Of a stretch of DNA of 64,000 nt, positions 8,263 to 16,888 are shown in pieces; the first letter of the stretch is position 1, and each line of letters starts with the position of its first letter. The stretch is from Bacteroidales bacterium UBA7009 (GTDB taxonomy: Bacteria; Bacteroidota; Bacteroidia; Bacteroidales; Paludibacteraceae). Under the pieces are notes generated by a model, which did no database searches, was not told the DNA's origin, and worked only from the letters and a program-made list of their open reading frames with translations. The stretch is taken from NCBI GenBank assembly GCA_002449665.1, contig DJXH01000016.1:1-64000 (forward strand), given 5' to 3'. The position numbers and the translations under genes are program-made.

Positions 8263-8566
8263 ATACATAGTAAGTCTGTGCGTTGAAGATAGTGAGAACG
8301 GAAGTCGTCTTAACATCAACGTGGCTTATTTTGGTTATACCTGCCATCTTTGCTGCTTTGTTGATGCTTGCATCACCCCAACCTGCGATATTAAAGAGAT
8401 TCATTGTTTTTACCGTACCCACTTTATTACCAACGATATTACTTGTTACGGCAACGGGTTTGGTAACTCCGGTGTAAACGAGTGCATAGTCTGTTACAGC
8501 ACCGCAAGAAGACAAGCCGATGGCAAAGAGAATGCCACCAAGCAACATAATAAGATTTTTCTTCAT
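8252..8566 (-). CDS. TRL-like lipoprotein
   Basis: A 104-residue lipoprotein with lipobox LSSCG (Cys near residue 21). After the lipobox it has the conserved layout of the TRL-like family found next to tRNA loci and in many Bacteroidota: PVAVTSNIVGNKVG, then GWGDASINKAAKMAGITKI, then a VDV strand and a C-terminal TYYVYGE. The role of the family is unknown; it is anchored to an envelope membrane. First gene of the leftward six-gene operon, with its own promoter about 55 nt upstream. Confidence 0.85.
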   Translation of the reverse strand: MKKNLIMLLGGILFAIGLSSCGAVTDYALVYTGVTKPVAVTSNIVGNKVGTVKTMNLFNIAGWGDASINKAAKMAGITKISHVDVKTTSVLTIFNAQTYYVYGE

Positions 8567-8621
8567 AATGAATAAAAATGATAAGTTAAACGATAGTGTT
8601 GCTTCTCAAAAAAACAACGCA

Positions 8622-8629
8622 CAAAGGTA
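8622..8629 (-). promoter_or_regulatory. promoter of the six-gene envelope operon
   Basis: CAAAGGTA at 8622-8629 is TACCTTTG on the minus strand. A good -33 TTTG is not evident at the normal distance. The predicted leader before the TRL-like ATG is about 50 nt. Confidence 0.5.
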
Positions 8630-8692
8630 CGGCAAAAAGACTACTCGGAAGGGATATTCAAGTAATATCAAATTCTACAAAGTGTAGAAAAA

Positions 8693-8917
8693 TTATGACG
8701 GTCGGTCATCCATGTTTAACGCAGAGTCATAGAATTTGAAGAAATTGTAGTCGAGACATTTAGATATACGGAGCAGCAGGTCTGTGTCTATACTCTCGCG
8801 CCTGAAGATGGAATATACATTTGTACGCTCACAGCAAATCTGTCCGGCGAACCATGATATGCTGCGTCCTTGCTGCCTTAAAACCAATTCGATATGCTTA
8901 CCTATATGTATATGCAT
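8693..8917 (-). CDS. small XRE-type helix-turn-helix regulator
   Basis: A 74-residue DNA-binding protein. The sequence IGKHIELVLRQQGRSISWF followed by ERTNVYSIF and SIDTDLLLRISKCLDYNFF matches the short Cro/C1-type regulators common in Bacteroidota, with a turn between the WFAGQ and RTNVYSIF helices. ATG 8917 is preferred because the family begins MHIG; longer starts at 8950 or 8980 would run back into the 6S-like RNA. The ATG lies directly on the T-tract of a predicted terminator. Target and signal are unknown. Confidence 0.75.
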   Translation of the reverse strand: MHIHIGKHIELVLRQQGRSISWFAGQICCERTNVYSIFRRESIDTDLLLRISKCLDYNFFKFYDSALNMDDRPS

Positions 8918-8948
8918 AAAAAAGCGGGACTTAACTATTTCTGTCCGC
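8918..8948 (-). terminator. terminator of the 6S-like RNA
   Basis: On the minus strand GCGGAC (8948-8943) pairs with GTCCCGC (8930-8924, one bulged C) and is followed by six T (8923-8918). It ends the predicted 6S-like transcript, immediately before the XRE start codon. Confidence 0.5.
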
Positions 8949-9125
8949 ATTTCTCGGTTCCGGTAAGACCTTGTATCCAAACAGCCGCATTAAGTCCACG
9001 CCGGTATGCAGATATTCAGATATATACACACCCACGGGACATCTAATGTTGCAAGTCTTGGGATACAAAGAATTTACCGGATTCTGAAATGCCAAAACGA
9101 GCGATTAAACGTCACTTATCTATTC
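8918..9125 (-). ncRNA. ssrS: 6S-like RNA candidate
   Basis: A non-coding stretch with its own promoter (9132-9139) and terminator (8918-8948), giving a transcript of roughly 200 nt. The core 8959-9081 folds as one long interrupted hairpin. TCCGGTAA (9081-9074) pairs with TTACCGGA (8966-8959), then CTTTGTATCC (9070-9061) pairs with GGATACAAGG (8978-8969). CATTA pairs with TAATG and GTCC with GGAC further in, and GGTGTG with CATACC near the tip. A closing stem, internal bubbles and an apical stem of this size fit 6S RNA, which binds RNA polymerase as a promoter mimic. Bacteroidota carry a divergent class (6S-Flavo). Identity is inferred from architecture and conservation memory, not from a covariance search. 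Confidence 0.5.
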
Positions 9126-9131
9126 TACTGA

Positions 9132-9159
9132 CAAAGGTACGGCGAAATTTTGAAACAAA
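9132..9159 (-). promoter_or_regulatory. promoter of the 6S-like RNA
   Basis: CAAAGGTA at 9132-9139 gives TACCTTTG on the minus strand; CAAA at 9156-9159 gives a -33 element at slightly short spacing (16 nt). It overlaps the terminator of the tRNA-Gly gene. Confidence 0.5.
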
Positions 9160-9188
9160 AAAATCACAACCGCAAGTTGTGATTTTTT
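9158..9188 (-). terminator. terminator of tRNA-Gly
   Basis: AAAAATCACAAC and GTTGTGATTTTT form a perfect stem around the 5-nt loop cgcaa. On the minus strand a run of T follows, as expected for an intrinsic terminator 28 nt after the tRNA. Confidence 0.8.
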
Positions 9189-9215
9189 AGCAAGATTTCG
9201 CTATTCGGCAAGCGG

Positions 9216-9286
9216 AGCGGCATAAGGGAGTCGAACCCTCCTCCTCAGCTTGGGAAGCTGATGCACTACCGATGTGCTAATGCCGC
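9216..9286 (-). tRNA. tRNA-Gly(CCC)
   Basis: A 71-nt cloverleaf on the minus strand. Acceptor GCGGCAT pairs with ATGCCGC, discriminator U; D stem GCAC/GTGC; anticodon stem TCAGC/GCTGA with loop TTCCCAA, so the anticodon is CCC (reads GGG, glycine). T stem GAGGG/CCCTT carries loop TTCGACT. CCA is not encoded. It has its own promoter and terminator. Confidence 0.93.
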
Positions 9287-9298
9287 AAATTTCATTTG

Positions 9299-9330
9299 CA
9301 AAGGTACGGCAAATATACCAACCTTGCAAA
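9299..9330 (-). promoter_or_regulatory. tRNA-Gly promoter
   Basis: CAAAGGTA at 9299-9306 (TACCTTTG on the minus strand) with CAAA at 9327-9330 as -33, 20 nt apart. The -7 box ends 12 nt before the mature tRNA 5' end. Confidence 0.7.
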
Positions 9331-9336
9331 CGAAAT

Positions 9337-9383
9337 AAAAAAATAATTGCACATTTTTTATGCAAATGTGCAATTATTTTTTT
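9337..9383 (-). terminator. terminator of the ribBA operon
   Basis: A perfect 20-bp stem (9337-9356 with 9364-9383) around loop tttatgc, ending in a 7-T run on the minus strand 6 nt after the last gene of the operon. A/T-rich outer arms make it potentially bidirectional. Confidence 0.85.
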
Positions 9384-9389
9384 GTTGTC

Positions 9390-10799
9390 TTATCTTGACC
9401 TTCTCGTGGAAGCCCCTGCTGACGATGAACCGCGGGTTGCGGCTCCGCCCGAACTGCGCATAGACGAACTGCTCGAAACCGAAGAACGTGTACTTGTCGA
9501 AGCAGGGCGTGAAGTGCTTATGGACGAACGTGACGAGGTCGAAGACGGACGCGAGGTGCTGAGAGATGACGAGGAGCGCGTTGAACTTGGAGTGTTCGCT
9601 ACGGACGTGCGTGTAGACGTTGAGGAAGATGAGCCTGCGGCTCTCCAGCCTGAAGAGCGAGTAGCCGAGGTTGATGCACCACTGCGGGTTGCAGATGTTG
9701 CTCCGCTAATGCGAGCGGCCGAACTTGTTTCTGCCGTGTGGCGTTGAGACTCAGTGGCTGCCGACGATAAACGTCCTGTATTTCCTGTACTTGCAGCAGC
9801 ACGGCGTGTGGCTGTAGCAGCGGCGGAAGTACGCAGGTTAGAGCTGCCATAGGTGCGCGAAGTGGCTACAGACGCGTCTGCACGGCGTGATGGGGATGAA
9901 GCAGTTGCTCCACGAGATGATGCGCTACGCAAAGCCGGAGCGGAAGAAGCAGAAGATGATGCTCTCAAAGCGTCACGATTGGCGGCAGTGGCACGGCGCA
10001 GACCTTCTGCTGAAGCAGCGGGGCGTGTAGCCATTTGGCGTGCGTTGGTTGCCGTTACGCCTCTTTGGGCAGCGCGCGCACTGAAACGGTGTTCGGGGTG
10101 TGCGGCAGCCCAGTCGCTGCGCGACACTTGTCTGCCTCGGTCGCTATGGCGGATAACATCGATGTAGTGGTGTGGCACGGCGGCGTAGTGGAAAGAGCAA
10201 TAGGGGTGGTGATAGTGATAGACATGGACGTGATAGTAATAGTCGTTCCAGTACCACGGAGTATAGTAGGTGTAACAGTGCGGATAGTAGCCCCAGTAGT
10301 AGGGCGATGACCAGCAGACCCAAGAGGGCGACCAAAACCAGTCGTAGATAACGGGCCGATAGATATAGACAGGTTCTATAACATAGTTGGTACCATAGAC
10401 ATACTCATCGCCTACTATTTGCACGCTGACTGTCTGGTCGGCTTGTTTCTCCACATATATGGAAGCCACGTCCTGGTATATATCTTTTGCGAGTACGGCT
10501 TGCAGTACTATAAGGCGGTTGTTGCCCTCTCCTATCTCCACCACGCGGAGGTAGTCCACTACTCCGTCGCCGTTGAGGTCAAGGTTATTAAGGTGTCGCT
10601 CTTCGGAGTTGAGTTGCTCTTCAAACTCTTCGAGGTTGTTTACTTCGCCGAACAGGGTGGCAACGGCTTTGAGGTCGAGGTTCTCTGCGATGTCGGCGGT
10701 TGTGGACGAGACGGTGATGGTTTCGTCTGCACGAGCGGTAAGGGCTGTCATCAAAACGGCTACCGCAAAAAGAAGCGTTCGAATGTAGTTCATAGTCAT
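9390..10799 (-). CDS. secreted EF-hand-like protein with Ser/Arg/Thr-rich tail
   Basis: A 469-residue exported protein. Residues 1-24 are a signal peptide ending TARADE. About residues 65-85 contain [13 protein letters not shown], an EF-hand-like Ca-binding loop. Next comes a segment very rich in Tyr, Trp, Pro and His ([18 protein letters not shown]). The last 220 residues are low-complexity Ser/Arg/Ala/Thr with recurring RSS and TSTR motifs. Function unknown; the tail suggests a surface or cell-wall associated, possibly glycosylated or cross-linked protein. Its ATG overlaps the ribBA stop by 4 nt (ATGA), so it is translated together with a riboflavin enzyme; a start two codons later is also possible. 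Confidence 0.75.
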   Translation of the reverse strand: MTMNYIRTLLFAVAVLMTALTARADETITVSSTTADIAENLDLKAVATLFGEVNNLEEFEEQLNSEERHLNNLDLNGDGVVDYLRVVEIGEGNNRLIVLQAVLAKDIYQDVASIYVEKQADQTVSVQIVGDEYVYGTNYVIEPVYIYRPVIYDWFWSPSWVCWSSPYYWGYYPHCYTYYTPWYWNDYYYHVHVYHYHHPYCSFHYAAVPHHYIDVIRHSDRGRQVSRSDWAAAHPEHRFSARAAQRGVTATNARQMATRPAASAEGLRRATAANRDALRASSSASSAPALRSASSRGATASSPSRRADASVATSRTYGSSNLRTSAAATATRRAAASTGNTGRLSSAATESQRHTAETSSAARISGATSATRSGASTSATRSSGWRAAGSSSSTSTRTSVANTPSSTRSSSSLSTSRPSSTSSRSSISTSRPASTSTRSSVSSSSSMRSSGGAATRGSSSAGASTRRSR

Positions 10800-12052
10800 A
10801 CCATTTTAAGTTCGTGATTCATTCTTAATTTTTTTGTCCGCATATAGCGTTCATTATAGGGATTAGGAGCAATCTCTATTGCTATATTTTCTACAATTTC
10901 TATGCCATAACTTTCAAGTCCGACCCGTTTTTTGGGATTATTTGTAAGCAAACGGAGTTTTTTTGCGTCCATTTGTCGAAGTATCTGTGCGCCTACTCCA
11001 TAGTCTCTTTCGTCGGGTTGGAAGCCGAGGTGCAGGTTAGCATCTACGGTATCGTCGCCTTGTTCTTGCAGGCGGTAGGCTCGTATTTTGTTCATCAGTC
11101 CTATGCCCCTACCCTCTTGGTTCATATAGACTATTATGCCTTTGCCTTCTTTTTCAATCATCTGCATGGCTTTATGCAGTTGTTCGCCGCACTCGCAACG
11201 CAGGCTGCCGAAGGTGTCGCCGGTCATACAGGAACTATGTACTCGGCATAGTATAGGTTCGTCGGCTGTCCAAGTGCCTTTGGTGAGGACTACGTGTTCC
11301 AGTCCGTTGCTCAGTTGTCGGAAAGGCGTGAGCCGGAAGTGTCCGTAGGCTGTGGGCATATCCACTGTTTCACCGCGTTCTACGAGGCAGTCGTCAAGTT
11401 CGAGAGCGGCATCGCTCTTGTCGCTGCTGCCTGATGTCTGCAGAGGGAAACGGTGGGTAAGGCGATAGGCTATAAGGTCTTTGATACTGATAAGACGGAG
11501 GTTATACTCGGCTGCCACTTTCTCCAGTTGCGGCATACGAGCCATAGTGCCGTCTTCGTTCATTATCTCTATGAGTGCGGCGGCGGGATAAAGTCCGGCA
11601 AGTCGCATAAGGTCGATGGAGGCTTCGGTATGTCCGGCGCGGCGCAGTACACCGCGGGAGCGGGCATAGAGAGGGTTGATGTGTCCGGGTCTGCCGAAGG
11701 TCTCGGGGCGGGAGGCGGGGTCGGCGAGGGCACGGATAGTGGCGGCACGGTCGGCAGCGGAAACGCCGGTGGTACAGCCCTCCAGTTTGTCAACCGTAAC
11801 GGTAAACGGCGTACCGAGCATAGAGGTGTTGTTAGCGACTTGGTGCATCAGTCCGAGTTCGGCACAACGCTCCTCAAGCAACGGCACACAGAGTACGCCA
11901 CGACCGTGTTTGAGCATAAAATTCACTTTCTCCGGTGTTATCTTCTCGGCGGAGATGATAAAATCACCTTCGTTCTCGCGGTCTTCATCGTCCACTACAA
12001 TCACAAACTCACCTTTTTTGATGGCTTCAAGAGCCTCTTCTATTGTATTCAT
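10796..12052 (-). CDS. ribBA: bifunctional DHBP synthase / GTP cyclohydrolase II RibBA
   Basis: RibBA feeds both branches of riboflavin synthesis. The N-terminal half (about 1-205) is 3,4-dihydroxy-2-butanone-4-phosphate synthase, with [25 protein letters not shown] and GRPGHINPL. The C-terminal half (about 215-418) is GTP cyclohydrolase II, with the zinc motif [15 protein letters not shown] (Cys-x10-Cys-x-Cys) and [14 protein letters not shown]. The 418-residue length is normal for the fusion. It lies 13 nt after rnhB and is coupled to the secreted protein after it. No FMN riboswitch is visible upstream; transcription comes from the TamA-like gene promoter. Confidence 0.97.
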   Translation of the reverse strand: MNTIEEALEAIKKGEFVIVVDDEDRENEGDFIISAEKITPEKVNFMLKHGRGVLCVPLLEERCAELGLMHQVANNTSMLGTPFTVTVDKLEGCTTGVSAADRAATIRALADPASRPETFGRPGHINPLYARSRGVLRRAGHTEASIDLMRLAGLYPAAALIEIMNEDGTMARMPQLEKVAAEYNLRLISIKDLIAYRLTHRFPLQTSGSSDKSDAALELDDCLVERGETVDMPTAYGHFRLTPFRQLSNGLEHVVLTKGTWTADEPILCRVHSSCMTGDTFGSLRCECGEQLHKAMQMIEKEGKGIIVYMNQEGRGIGLMNKIRAYRLQEQGDDTVDANLHLGFQPDERDYGVGAQILRQMDAKKLRLLTNNPKKRVGLESYGIEIVENIAIEIAPNPYNERYMRTKKLRMNHELKMV

Positions 12053-12065
12053 ATTATAAATGTGT

Positions 12066-12671
12066 TTATTTATACAGTTTGAATGATTTTCTGTGGTAAG
12101 GTGTTACTCCATATCGCGCTATTGCTTCATAGTGTTCGCGAGTCGGGTAGCCTTTGTTATCGTCCCAGCCATAAAGGGGGAACTCTTTATGCAGGTCAAG
12201 CATATAGTCGTCGCGGTAGGTCTTGGCGAGTATGCTCGCCGCCGCTATGGACATATATTTGCCGTCGCCTTTCACTACTGTTCGGTGCGGCACAGCCATA
12301 CCCGTTTCGGCGGATATATAGGGCTTAAAGCGATTGCCGTCAACTATTATATGTCCTACTGTTACCTGCAGTCTGTCAAGGGCGCGGTGCATTGCAAGTA
12401 TGGCGGCATTGAGGATGTTCAGTCTGTCTATCTCCTCCACCGTTGCCCGCGCCACAGCCCAAGCCACAGCGTTCTGCTCTATATACGGGCGCAAACAATA
12501 ACGTTGTCTGTCGGTCAGCTGCTTGGAGTCGTTGAGCAAGGCACTCATATCGTCATCTTTTGTATTGCCCCACACCACTGCGGCAGCGAACACATCCCCC
12601 GCGAGCGGTCCGCGCCCCGCCTCGTCGCAACCGGCTTCTACGACTCCCTGTATGTAGTATGGTTCAAGCAT
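12066..12671 (-). CDS. rnhB: ribonuclease HII
   Basis: RNase HII cleaves RNA in RNA-DNA hybrids and starts removal of single ribonucleotides from DNA. The 201-residue protein has the invariant [20 protein letters not shown] start with the DEAGRG metal site near residues 17-22, [20 protein letters not shown] and [12 protein letters not shown]. The start ATG at 12671 leaves 6 nt after the TamA-like gene, typical of an operon. Confidence 0.96.
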   Translation of the reverse strand: MLEPYYIQGVVEAGCDEAGRGPLAGDVFAAAVVWGNTKDDDMSALLNDSKQLTDRQRYCLRPYIEQNAVAWAVARATVEEIDRLNILNAAILAMHRALDRLQVTVGHIIVDGNRFKPYISAETGMAVPHRTVVKGDGKYMSIAAASILAKTYRDDYMLDLHKEFPLYGWDDNKGYPTREHYEAIARYGVTPYHRKSFKLYK

Positions 12672-12677
12672 ATTTGT

Positions 12678-14978
12678 TCAGAACGGATAGCCGATAGCAA
12701 AATGAAAAGTCATATCATCGTTCCACCCCAAGCCGTTGCTAACGGTGCGCCACTGTTTTTGGTCGTAGTACAGGCGTGTCGGGTCGTAGAGTTTGACACC
12801 GAAATCCACGCGGAAGATAAGGAAAGTGAGGTCAAGGCGCACACCAACGCCGTAACTCCATGCTATCTGTTTGTAAAACTCGGTGAACTTGAACGCTCCG
12901 TGAGGCTGTGTGGAGTAGTCGTATATAGTCCAGATGTTTCCTGCATCTGTGAAAGCCGCAAGTTCTATTATCGACCACACTTTCCAGCGGTACTCGAGGT
13001 TAAGGTCAAGGTGTATGTCGCCTGTCTGGTTGTCATAGTCGATGCGTGTCCCCGAGCCGCGATATGCACCCGGACCGAGAGAGCGCGCCGTCCAGCCGCG
13101 CACATGGCTGCTGCCGCCCGCAAAATAACGTTTTTCGTAGGGTACGGCGGTGGAGTTTCCGTATGGCACTGCAACGCCTAAACCGGCGTGATAGACCATA
13201 CTGTGTTTGTCGGAAATGACGTGGTGGAAAGTATAAGCCAAATCTATTTTCGTATATTGTGCGAAAGGCACACCGAGCAGTTTATACACACCTTCGGCGG
13301 GTTTGGGTACGGCAAGACTCTCTATTCCGTATAGTACGTTGCCGGCAGTCTCCACAAAGAACCGCGCCTCGCTATATGAGCGCAGAGGCTGATAGGAACG
13401 GTAGCCGGAGTAGCGCGCCGAATAGCCTATGGCATCTATAAGGTGGGACTCATAGGAGTACTTAAGCGGGTTGTTGTTGCTCACGAAACGCGTTCTAAAC
13501 TCATCGCTCATCCAAGGCAGATAGACATAACTGAGGTCAAAGAAATTGAATTGCTGCGTCCAGCCTCGACGGAAATTAGGCAAGGTATAGTTGAGCGAAG
13601 CCGAAGCGACGGTGCGTGTAAACTCATCGGGGCGGGTCTGATATTGATAGGAGAGCAATACTTTAAGACGAATAGGGAAAGCGAGCGAAGCCGTACCTTT
13701 GGCTTCTATAGCATGTCCGCCTGTCTGCCGCCATTCGTAGCCGCCCTTGGCAGTGAGTTGCAATTCTTCCGCGCCGTGGAAGATATTGCGGTTGATATAC
13801 CCCACTCCGGCGTTCACACCCCAATCGCCCGCAGAATATGTTCCCTCCACTTCGGCGGAGACGGTATTGAGTTTGGTGCGGGACATCACCACGTGGCACT
13901 CAAGTGTAGAGTCACTGTTCTGCTTAAAACTTATATCCACATATTTGATAACGCCGAGGTTATTGAGCATCTCGTATGTACGTTCCACGTGCCGCTCGTT
14001 GAAGTACTCCCCTGGGGTGATAGCACAGTTGTGCTTCAGCGCACTCTTGCGCAACAGACGGTCTCCAACCCAAGTAAAACTATATCCGTCAGTCTGCTCA
14101 CTATTGAGTGTCATCGAGTCGGGTACAAACTTAGGGTCATAGTCCATGTGAAAGCAGATGTCGCTTATTCTGTAACGGCGAAATATACGGCTGCGCAGAG
14201 AATCGGGCAGGTCTTCTATATATTGCTGCAGGCGCAACTCCACGTCCACCTCATTAGTGCCGAACGCGCTGTCTGCCACAAAGCGCATCATATCTTTCTC
14301 TACGTAGAAATAGCCCATACGGCGCATAGCGGATGCTATACGTTTGCGCTCACTGTCGAGCACATCGGCATCAAAGAGCATACCCTGTTTCAGGAGCGAG
14401 CGACGACTGTCAGCAGCACGCAAAAGCGAAGCATTGTCAATAGCGCAACTGCTATGGCGCAGACGGTAAGGCTCACCGGCTGTAATTCGATACGTGAGGC
14501 GCATCTTGCGGTCTCGAGGCTGCAAAACGGTATCAACGGTGGCATTGAAATAGCCTTTATTGTGCATTGCAGTGGTAAGTTGGACAACGCTTGCACGAGT
14601 CAGTTGTTCGCTATATACAACCGGCGGTTCACCCATACGATGAGCAAGGCGAGCCTGACTTTTCTGCGACTTGGTTACGGTATCAAGCGGTGCGGTATTG
14701 TATATGTCAAGTTTGAGTTTCCAGAAGCCCAACACAGTCGAATTAGGCTGCTGGCGCTGAAAGTTTTTGAAGTCGGCAGAAGATAGTTGTTTAGTGTCGG
14801 TAAACTCTATCTTTGTCTTGTCAAGCAGATACTCACCCTTGGGGACAAACTTAAAAGTATTGCACGAGGAGAGCAACACGAGAAGAAAAAATAATATCGG
14901 ATGTATATTTTTTTTCACAATTTTTACAAATGAAATATAGATGTTCCAACACCCGAAAAATCTCCGTAAAAACGGCAT
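12678..14978 (-). CDS. BamA/TamA-family outer-membrane barrel, lipoprotein
   Basis: A 766-residue Omp85-superfamily protein. The N-terminus carries a lipobox (LVLLSSCNTF). Periplasmic POTRA-like segments follow, and the last 350 or so residues form a beta-barrel. The barrel includes the surface-antigen motif VRGWTARSLGPGAYRG and ends in an aromatic strand (FHFAIGYPF). Family members insert or export outer-membrane proteins. Start choice: ATG 14978 sits about 18 nt after the predicted transcript start. A GTG at 14918 would give a more compact lipoprotein signal (VKKNIHPILFFLLVLLSSC) and may be the true start. It heads the operon with rnhB and ribBA. Confidence 0.88.
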   Translation of the reverse strand: MPFLRRFFGCWNIYISFVKIVKKNIHPILFFLLVLLSSCNTFKFVPKGEYLLDKTKIEFTDTKQLSSADFKNFQRQQPNSTVLGFWKLKLDIYNTAPLDTVTKSQKSQARLAHRMGEPPVVYSEQLTRASVVQLTTAMHNKGYFNATVDTVLQPRDRKMRLTYRITAGEPYRLRHSSCAIDNASLLRAADSRRSLLKQGMLFDADVLDSERKRIASAMRRMGYFYVEKDMMRFVADSAFGTNEVDVELRLQQYIEDLPDSLRSRIFRRYRISDICFHMDYDPKFVPDSMTLNSEQTDGYSFTWVGDRLLRKSALKHNCAITPGEYFNERHVERTYEMLNNLGVIKYVDISFKQNSDSTLECHVVMSRTKLNTVSAEVEGTYSAGDWGVNAGVGYINRNIFHGAEELQLTAKGGYEWRQTGGHAIEAKGTASLAFPIRLKVLLSYQYQTRPDEFTRTVASASLNYTLPNFRRGWTQQFNFFDLSYVYLPWMSDEFRTRFVSNNNPLKYSYESHLIDAIGYSARYSGYRSYQPLRSYSEARFFVETAGNVLYGIESLAVPKPAEGVYKLLGVPFAQYTKIDLAYTFHHVISDKHSMVYHAGLGVAVPYGNSTAVPYEKRYFAGGSSHVRGWTARSLGPGAYRGSGTRIDYDNQTGDIHLDLNLEYRWKVWSIIELAAFTDAGNIWTIYDYSTQPHGAFKFTEFYKQIAWSYGVGVRLDLTFLIFRVDFGVKLYDPTRLYYDQKQWRTVSNGLGWNDDMTFHFAIGYPF

Positions 14979-15002
14979 TTCAAGCCCTGTTTAACAAGCC
15001 CG

Positions 15003-15034
15003 CAAAAATACTACATTTTGTCGGATTAGGCAAA
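15003..15034 (-). promoter_or_regulatory. promoter of the TamA-like/rnhB/ribBA operon
   Basis: CAAAAATA at 15003-15010 reads TATTTTTG on the minus strand; CAAA at 15031-15034 is the -33 element, 20 nt away. Leader to ATG 14978 about 18 nt. Confidence 0.55.
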
Positions 15035-15060
15035 TTTTTGCACACTTTTTGAAAAATATA

Positions 15061-15092
15061 TTTGTGAGATAGAAAAAATGATAGTACCTTTG
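15061..15092 (+). promoter_or_regulatory. promoter of the DUF3276 gene
   Basis: TTTG at 15061-15064 and TACCTTTG at 15085-15092, 20 nt apart. It is divergent from the TamA-like operon promoter. Leader about 40 nt. Confidence 0.7.
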
Positions 15093-15135
15093 CGCGTTGA
15101 ATACCAAAAAATTATACTACAAAAACTACAACTTT

Positions 15136-15558
15136 ATGGACAATCACAACAGATTTGACGAACACAAGGAACCGGAGATTATGTATTCTCGCTCGGTAAA
15201 AGCAGGCAAACGAATCTACTACCTTGATGTTAAAAAAGCGCGAAACAACGATTTGTATTTATGTATTACAGAGAGCAAACGAAGACTAACGCTTGAAGAC
15301 GAAGTACCACAGTTTGAGAAACACAAGATTTTCATCTACAAAGAGGATTTCAAACACTTTACTGACAGTCTGAACGATGTTATCGGTTTTATCCGTGAGC
15401 GCGTAGGAGAAATAGAAGACCGCGAGGAATGGACAGGCAACAGCGACAAGGCTTCTACTGACATAGAGCAGATAGAAGAAGCCGAACAGGAACAAGAACA
15501 AGTTGTAGAAGAAAAGAAACCGAGACGTGGTCTGTTCGGATTAGGAAGACGAAAATAA
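15136..15558 (+). CDS. PUR-alpha-like DNA/RNA-binding protein (DUF3276)
   Basis: A 140-residue protein of the DUF3276 family, whose single PUR repeat forms a dimeric nucleic-acid binding fold. The core YSRSVKAGKRIYYLDVKKA, then NNDLYLCITESKRR and HKIFIYKEDFKHF is diagnostic. The C-terminus is an acidic linker (EEAEQEQEQVVEEKKP) ending in a basic RRGLFGLGRRK. ATG 15136 is preferred over an upstream start at 15097 because the family begins at the FDEHKEPEIMYS segment. It is monocistronic, ending before a strong terminator. Confidence 0.88.
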   Translation: MDNHNRFDEHKEPEIMYSRSVKAGKRIYYLDVKKARNNDLYLCITESKRRLTLEDEVPQFEKHKIFIYKEDFKHFTDSLNDVIGFIRERVGEIEDREEWTGNSDKASTDIEQIEEAEQEQEQVVEEKKPRRGLFGLGRRK

Positions 15559-15603
15559 TCTACTGAGATTAAGTTGCTTAATCATTAGTACAGAAATCTC
15601 ATA

Positions 15604-15632
15604 AGGGTGTGCCAATGGTCTTGACACACCCT
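15604..15632. terminator. bidirectional terminator between DUF3276 gene and coaBC
   Basis: AGGGTGTG (15604-15611) pairs with CACACCCT (15625-15632), with CAA/TTG extending the stem past one mismatch. A CATTTTAT tail follows on the plus strand. It sits between two convergent genes. Confidence 0.75.
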
Positions 15633-15660
15633 CATTTTATGTAAATGGCGATTTTCCCGC

Positions 15661-16884
15661 TTATACGACAATATTGCTTATGGCATTCACTATAGCCGCA
15701 GCCGTCAGCTGTTTGGAAAGAAGAGGCAGCGACTGTTTATCGCCCGAGCGGTGGATAAGCGTTACTTTGTTGGTATCATATCCGAAGCCCGCTCCGGCAT
15801 CTTGAAGAGAGTTAAGGACTATAAAATCAAAGTTTTTCTTCTTGAGTTTGGCTTGGGCGTTACTTAATTCATCGTTGGTCTCGAGAGCAAAGCCGACCAA
15901 GACTTGACTGTTTCTTTTAGCGGCTCCGAGCGAAGCAGCAATATCTTCTGTTGTACACAACTCCAACTGCATTGTCTTCTGCCCGGGCTGTTTCTTTCGT
16001 TTTACGGACGATACTTCCAAGGGTGTAAAATCGGCAACGGCAGCAGAGAGGACGGCTATATCAGCCCCTTGCCAATGCTCTTTGGCAGCTTGTGCCATCT
16101 CGCTTGCGGACTGCACACAAACAACCGTCAGTCGCTCATTTTCAGCCGATACTATGTCTATGGCAACAGGTCCCGAAACAAGGCATACGTCTGCTCCGCG
16201 CCGCATACACTCAGCGGCTATGGCATAGCCCATCTTGCCGGTGGAGTAGTTGCTGATAAAACGCACGGGGTCTATATTTTCGCGCGTGGGTCCGGCGGTG
16301 ATAAGCACTCTCTTGCCCTGCAAGGTCTTCGGTGTAAGCGCGGCAACCACGGCTTCAAGCAGCACCGGCACTTCCTGCATACGCCCTTTGCCCTGCGTAC
16401 CGCAGGCAAGGTCGCCTGTGGCAGAGTCTATGACACACACGTTCATCCTGTCTTTCAAGATGTTGAGAGCCTGCTGCGTGGCGGGATTGGCATACATGGC
16501 GTCGTTCATAGCCGGCGCGACAAGCACAGGGCAGCGCTTTACGGTGGCAGAGAAAGTGGTGGTAAGTGCATCATCGGCTATACCGGCGGCGCACTTGCAC
16601 AGCACGTTGGCTGTGGCGGGAGCGACAAGCATAAGGTCTGCCCACAAAGGCAGGGAGATATGCTCGGTGGAATGTTGGTTTACCGCTGCGAAAACATCTT
16701 GATAGACGGCATTGCCGCTTAGGGTGCGCAGCGTAGGCTCCGTTACGAACTGCAAAGCGTTGGCCGTAACGACAGTCTTCACCTCAGCACCTTCTTTTCG
16801 AAGCAACCGTATAAGTTCAAGCACTTTATAAGCGGCTATACCGCCGCTTATACCGAGAATAATATGTTTGCCTTCAAGCAACAT
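15661..16884 (-). CDS. coaBC: phosphopantothenoylcysteine decarboxylase/synthetase CoaBC
   Basis: CoaBC couples 4'-phosphopantothenate to cysteine and decarboxylates the product, two steps of coenzyme A synthesis. The CoaC half (about 1-185) shows GISGGIAAYK, the FMN/His region HISLPLWADLMLVAPATAN and PAMNDAMY. The CoaB half shows ITAGPTRENIDPVRFISN, STGKMGYAIA and GFALETND. ATG 16884 gives the standard MLLEGKHIILG start; ATG 16902, six codons longer, overlaps the omega-like gene. It is the last gene of bamD-rpoZ-coaBC, an order conserved in Bacteroidota. Confidence 0.95.
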   Translation of the reverse strand: MLLEGKHIILGISGGIAAYKVLELIRLLRKEGAEVKTVVTANALQFVTEPTLRTLSGNAVYQDVFAAVNQHSTEHISLPLWADLMLVAPATANVLCKCAAGIADDALTTTFSATVKRCPVLVAPAMNDAMYANPATQQALNILKDRMNVCVIDSATGDLACGTQGKGRMQEVPVLLEAVVAALTPKTLQGKRVLITAGPTRENIDPVRFISNYSTGKMGYAIAAECMRRGADVCLVSGPVAIDIVSAENERLTVVCVQSASEMAQAAKEHWQGADIAVLSAAVADFTPLEVSSVKRKKQPGQKTMQLELCTTEDIAASLGAAKRNSQVLVGFALETNDELSNAQAKLKKKNFDFIVLNSLQDAGAGFGYDTNKVTLIHRSGDKQSLPLLSKQLTAAAIVNAISNIVV

Positions 16885-16888
16885 GGGC

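Noticed and set aside
9274..9747. 157-codon plus-strand frame, acidic
   Set aside because: Antisense to the low-complexity Ser/Arg tail of the secreted protein; its Glu/Val-rich composition is a mirror of that repeat.
13443..14786. 447-codon plus-strand frame
   Set aside because: Antisense to the TamA-like gene, no family features, and no promoter or ribosome site.
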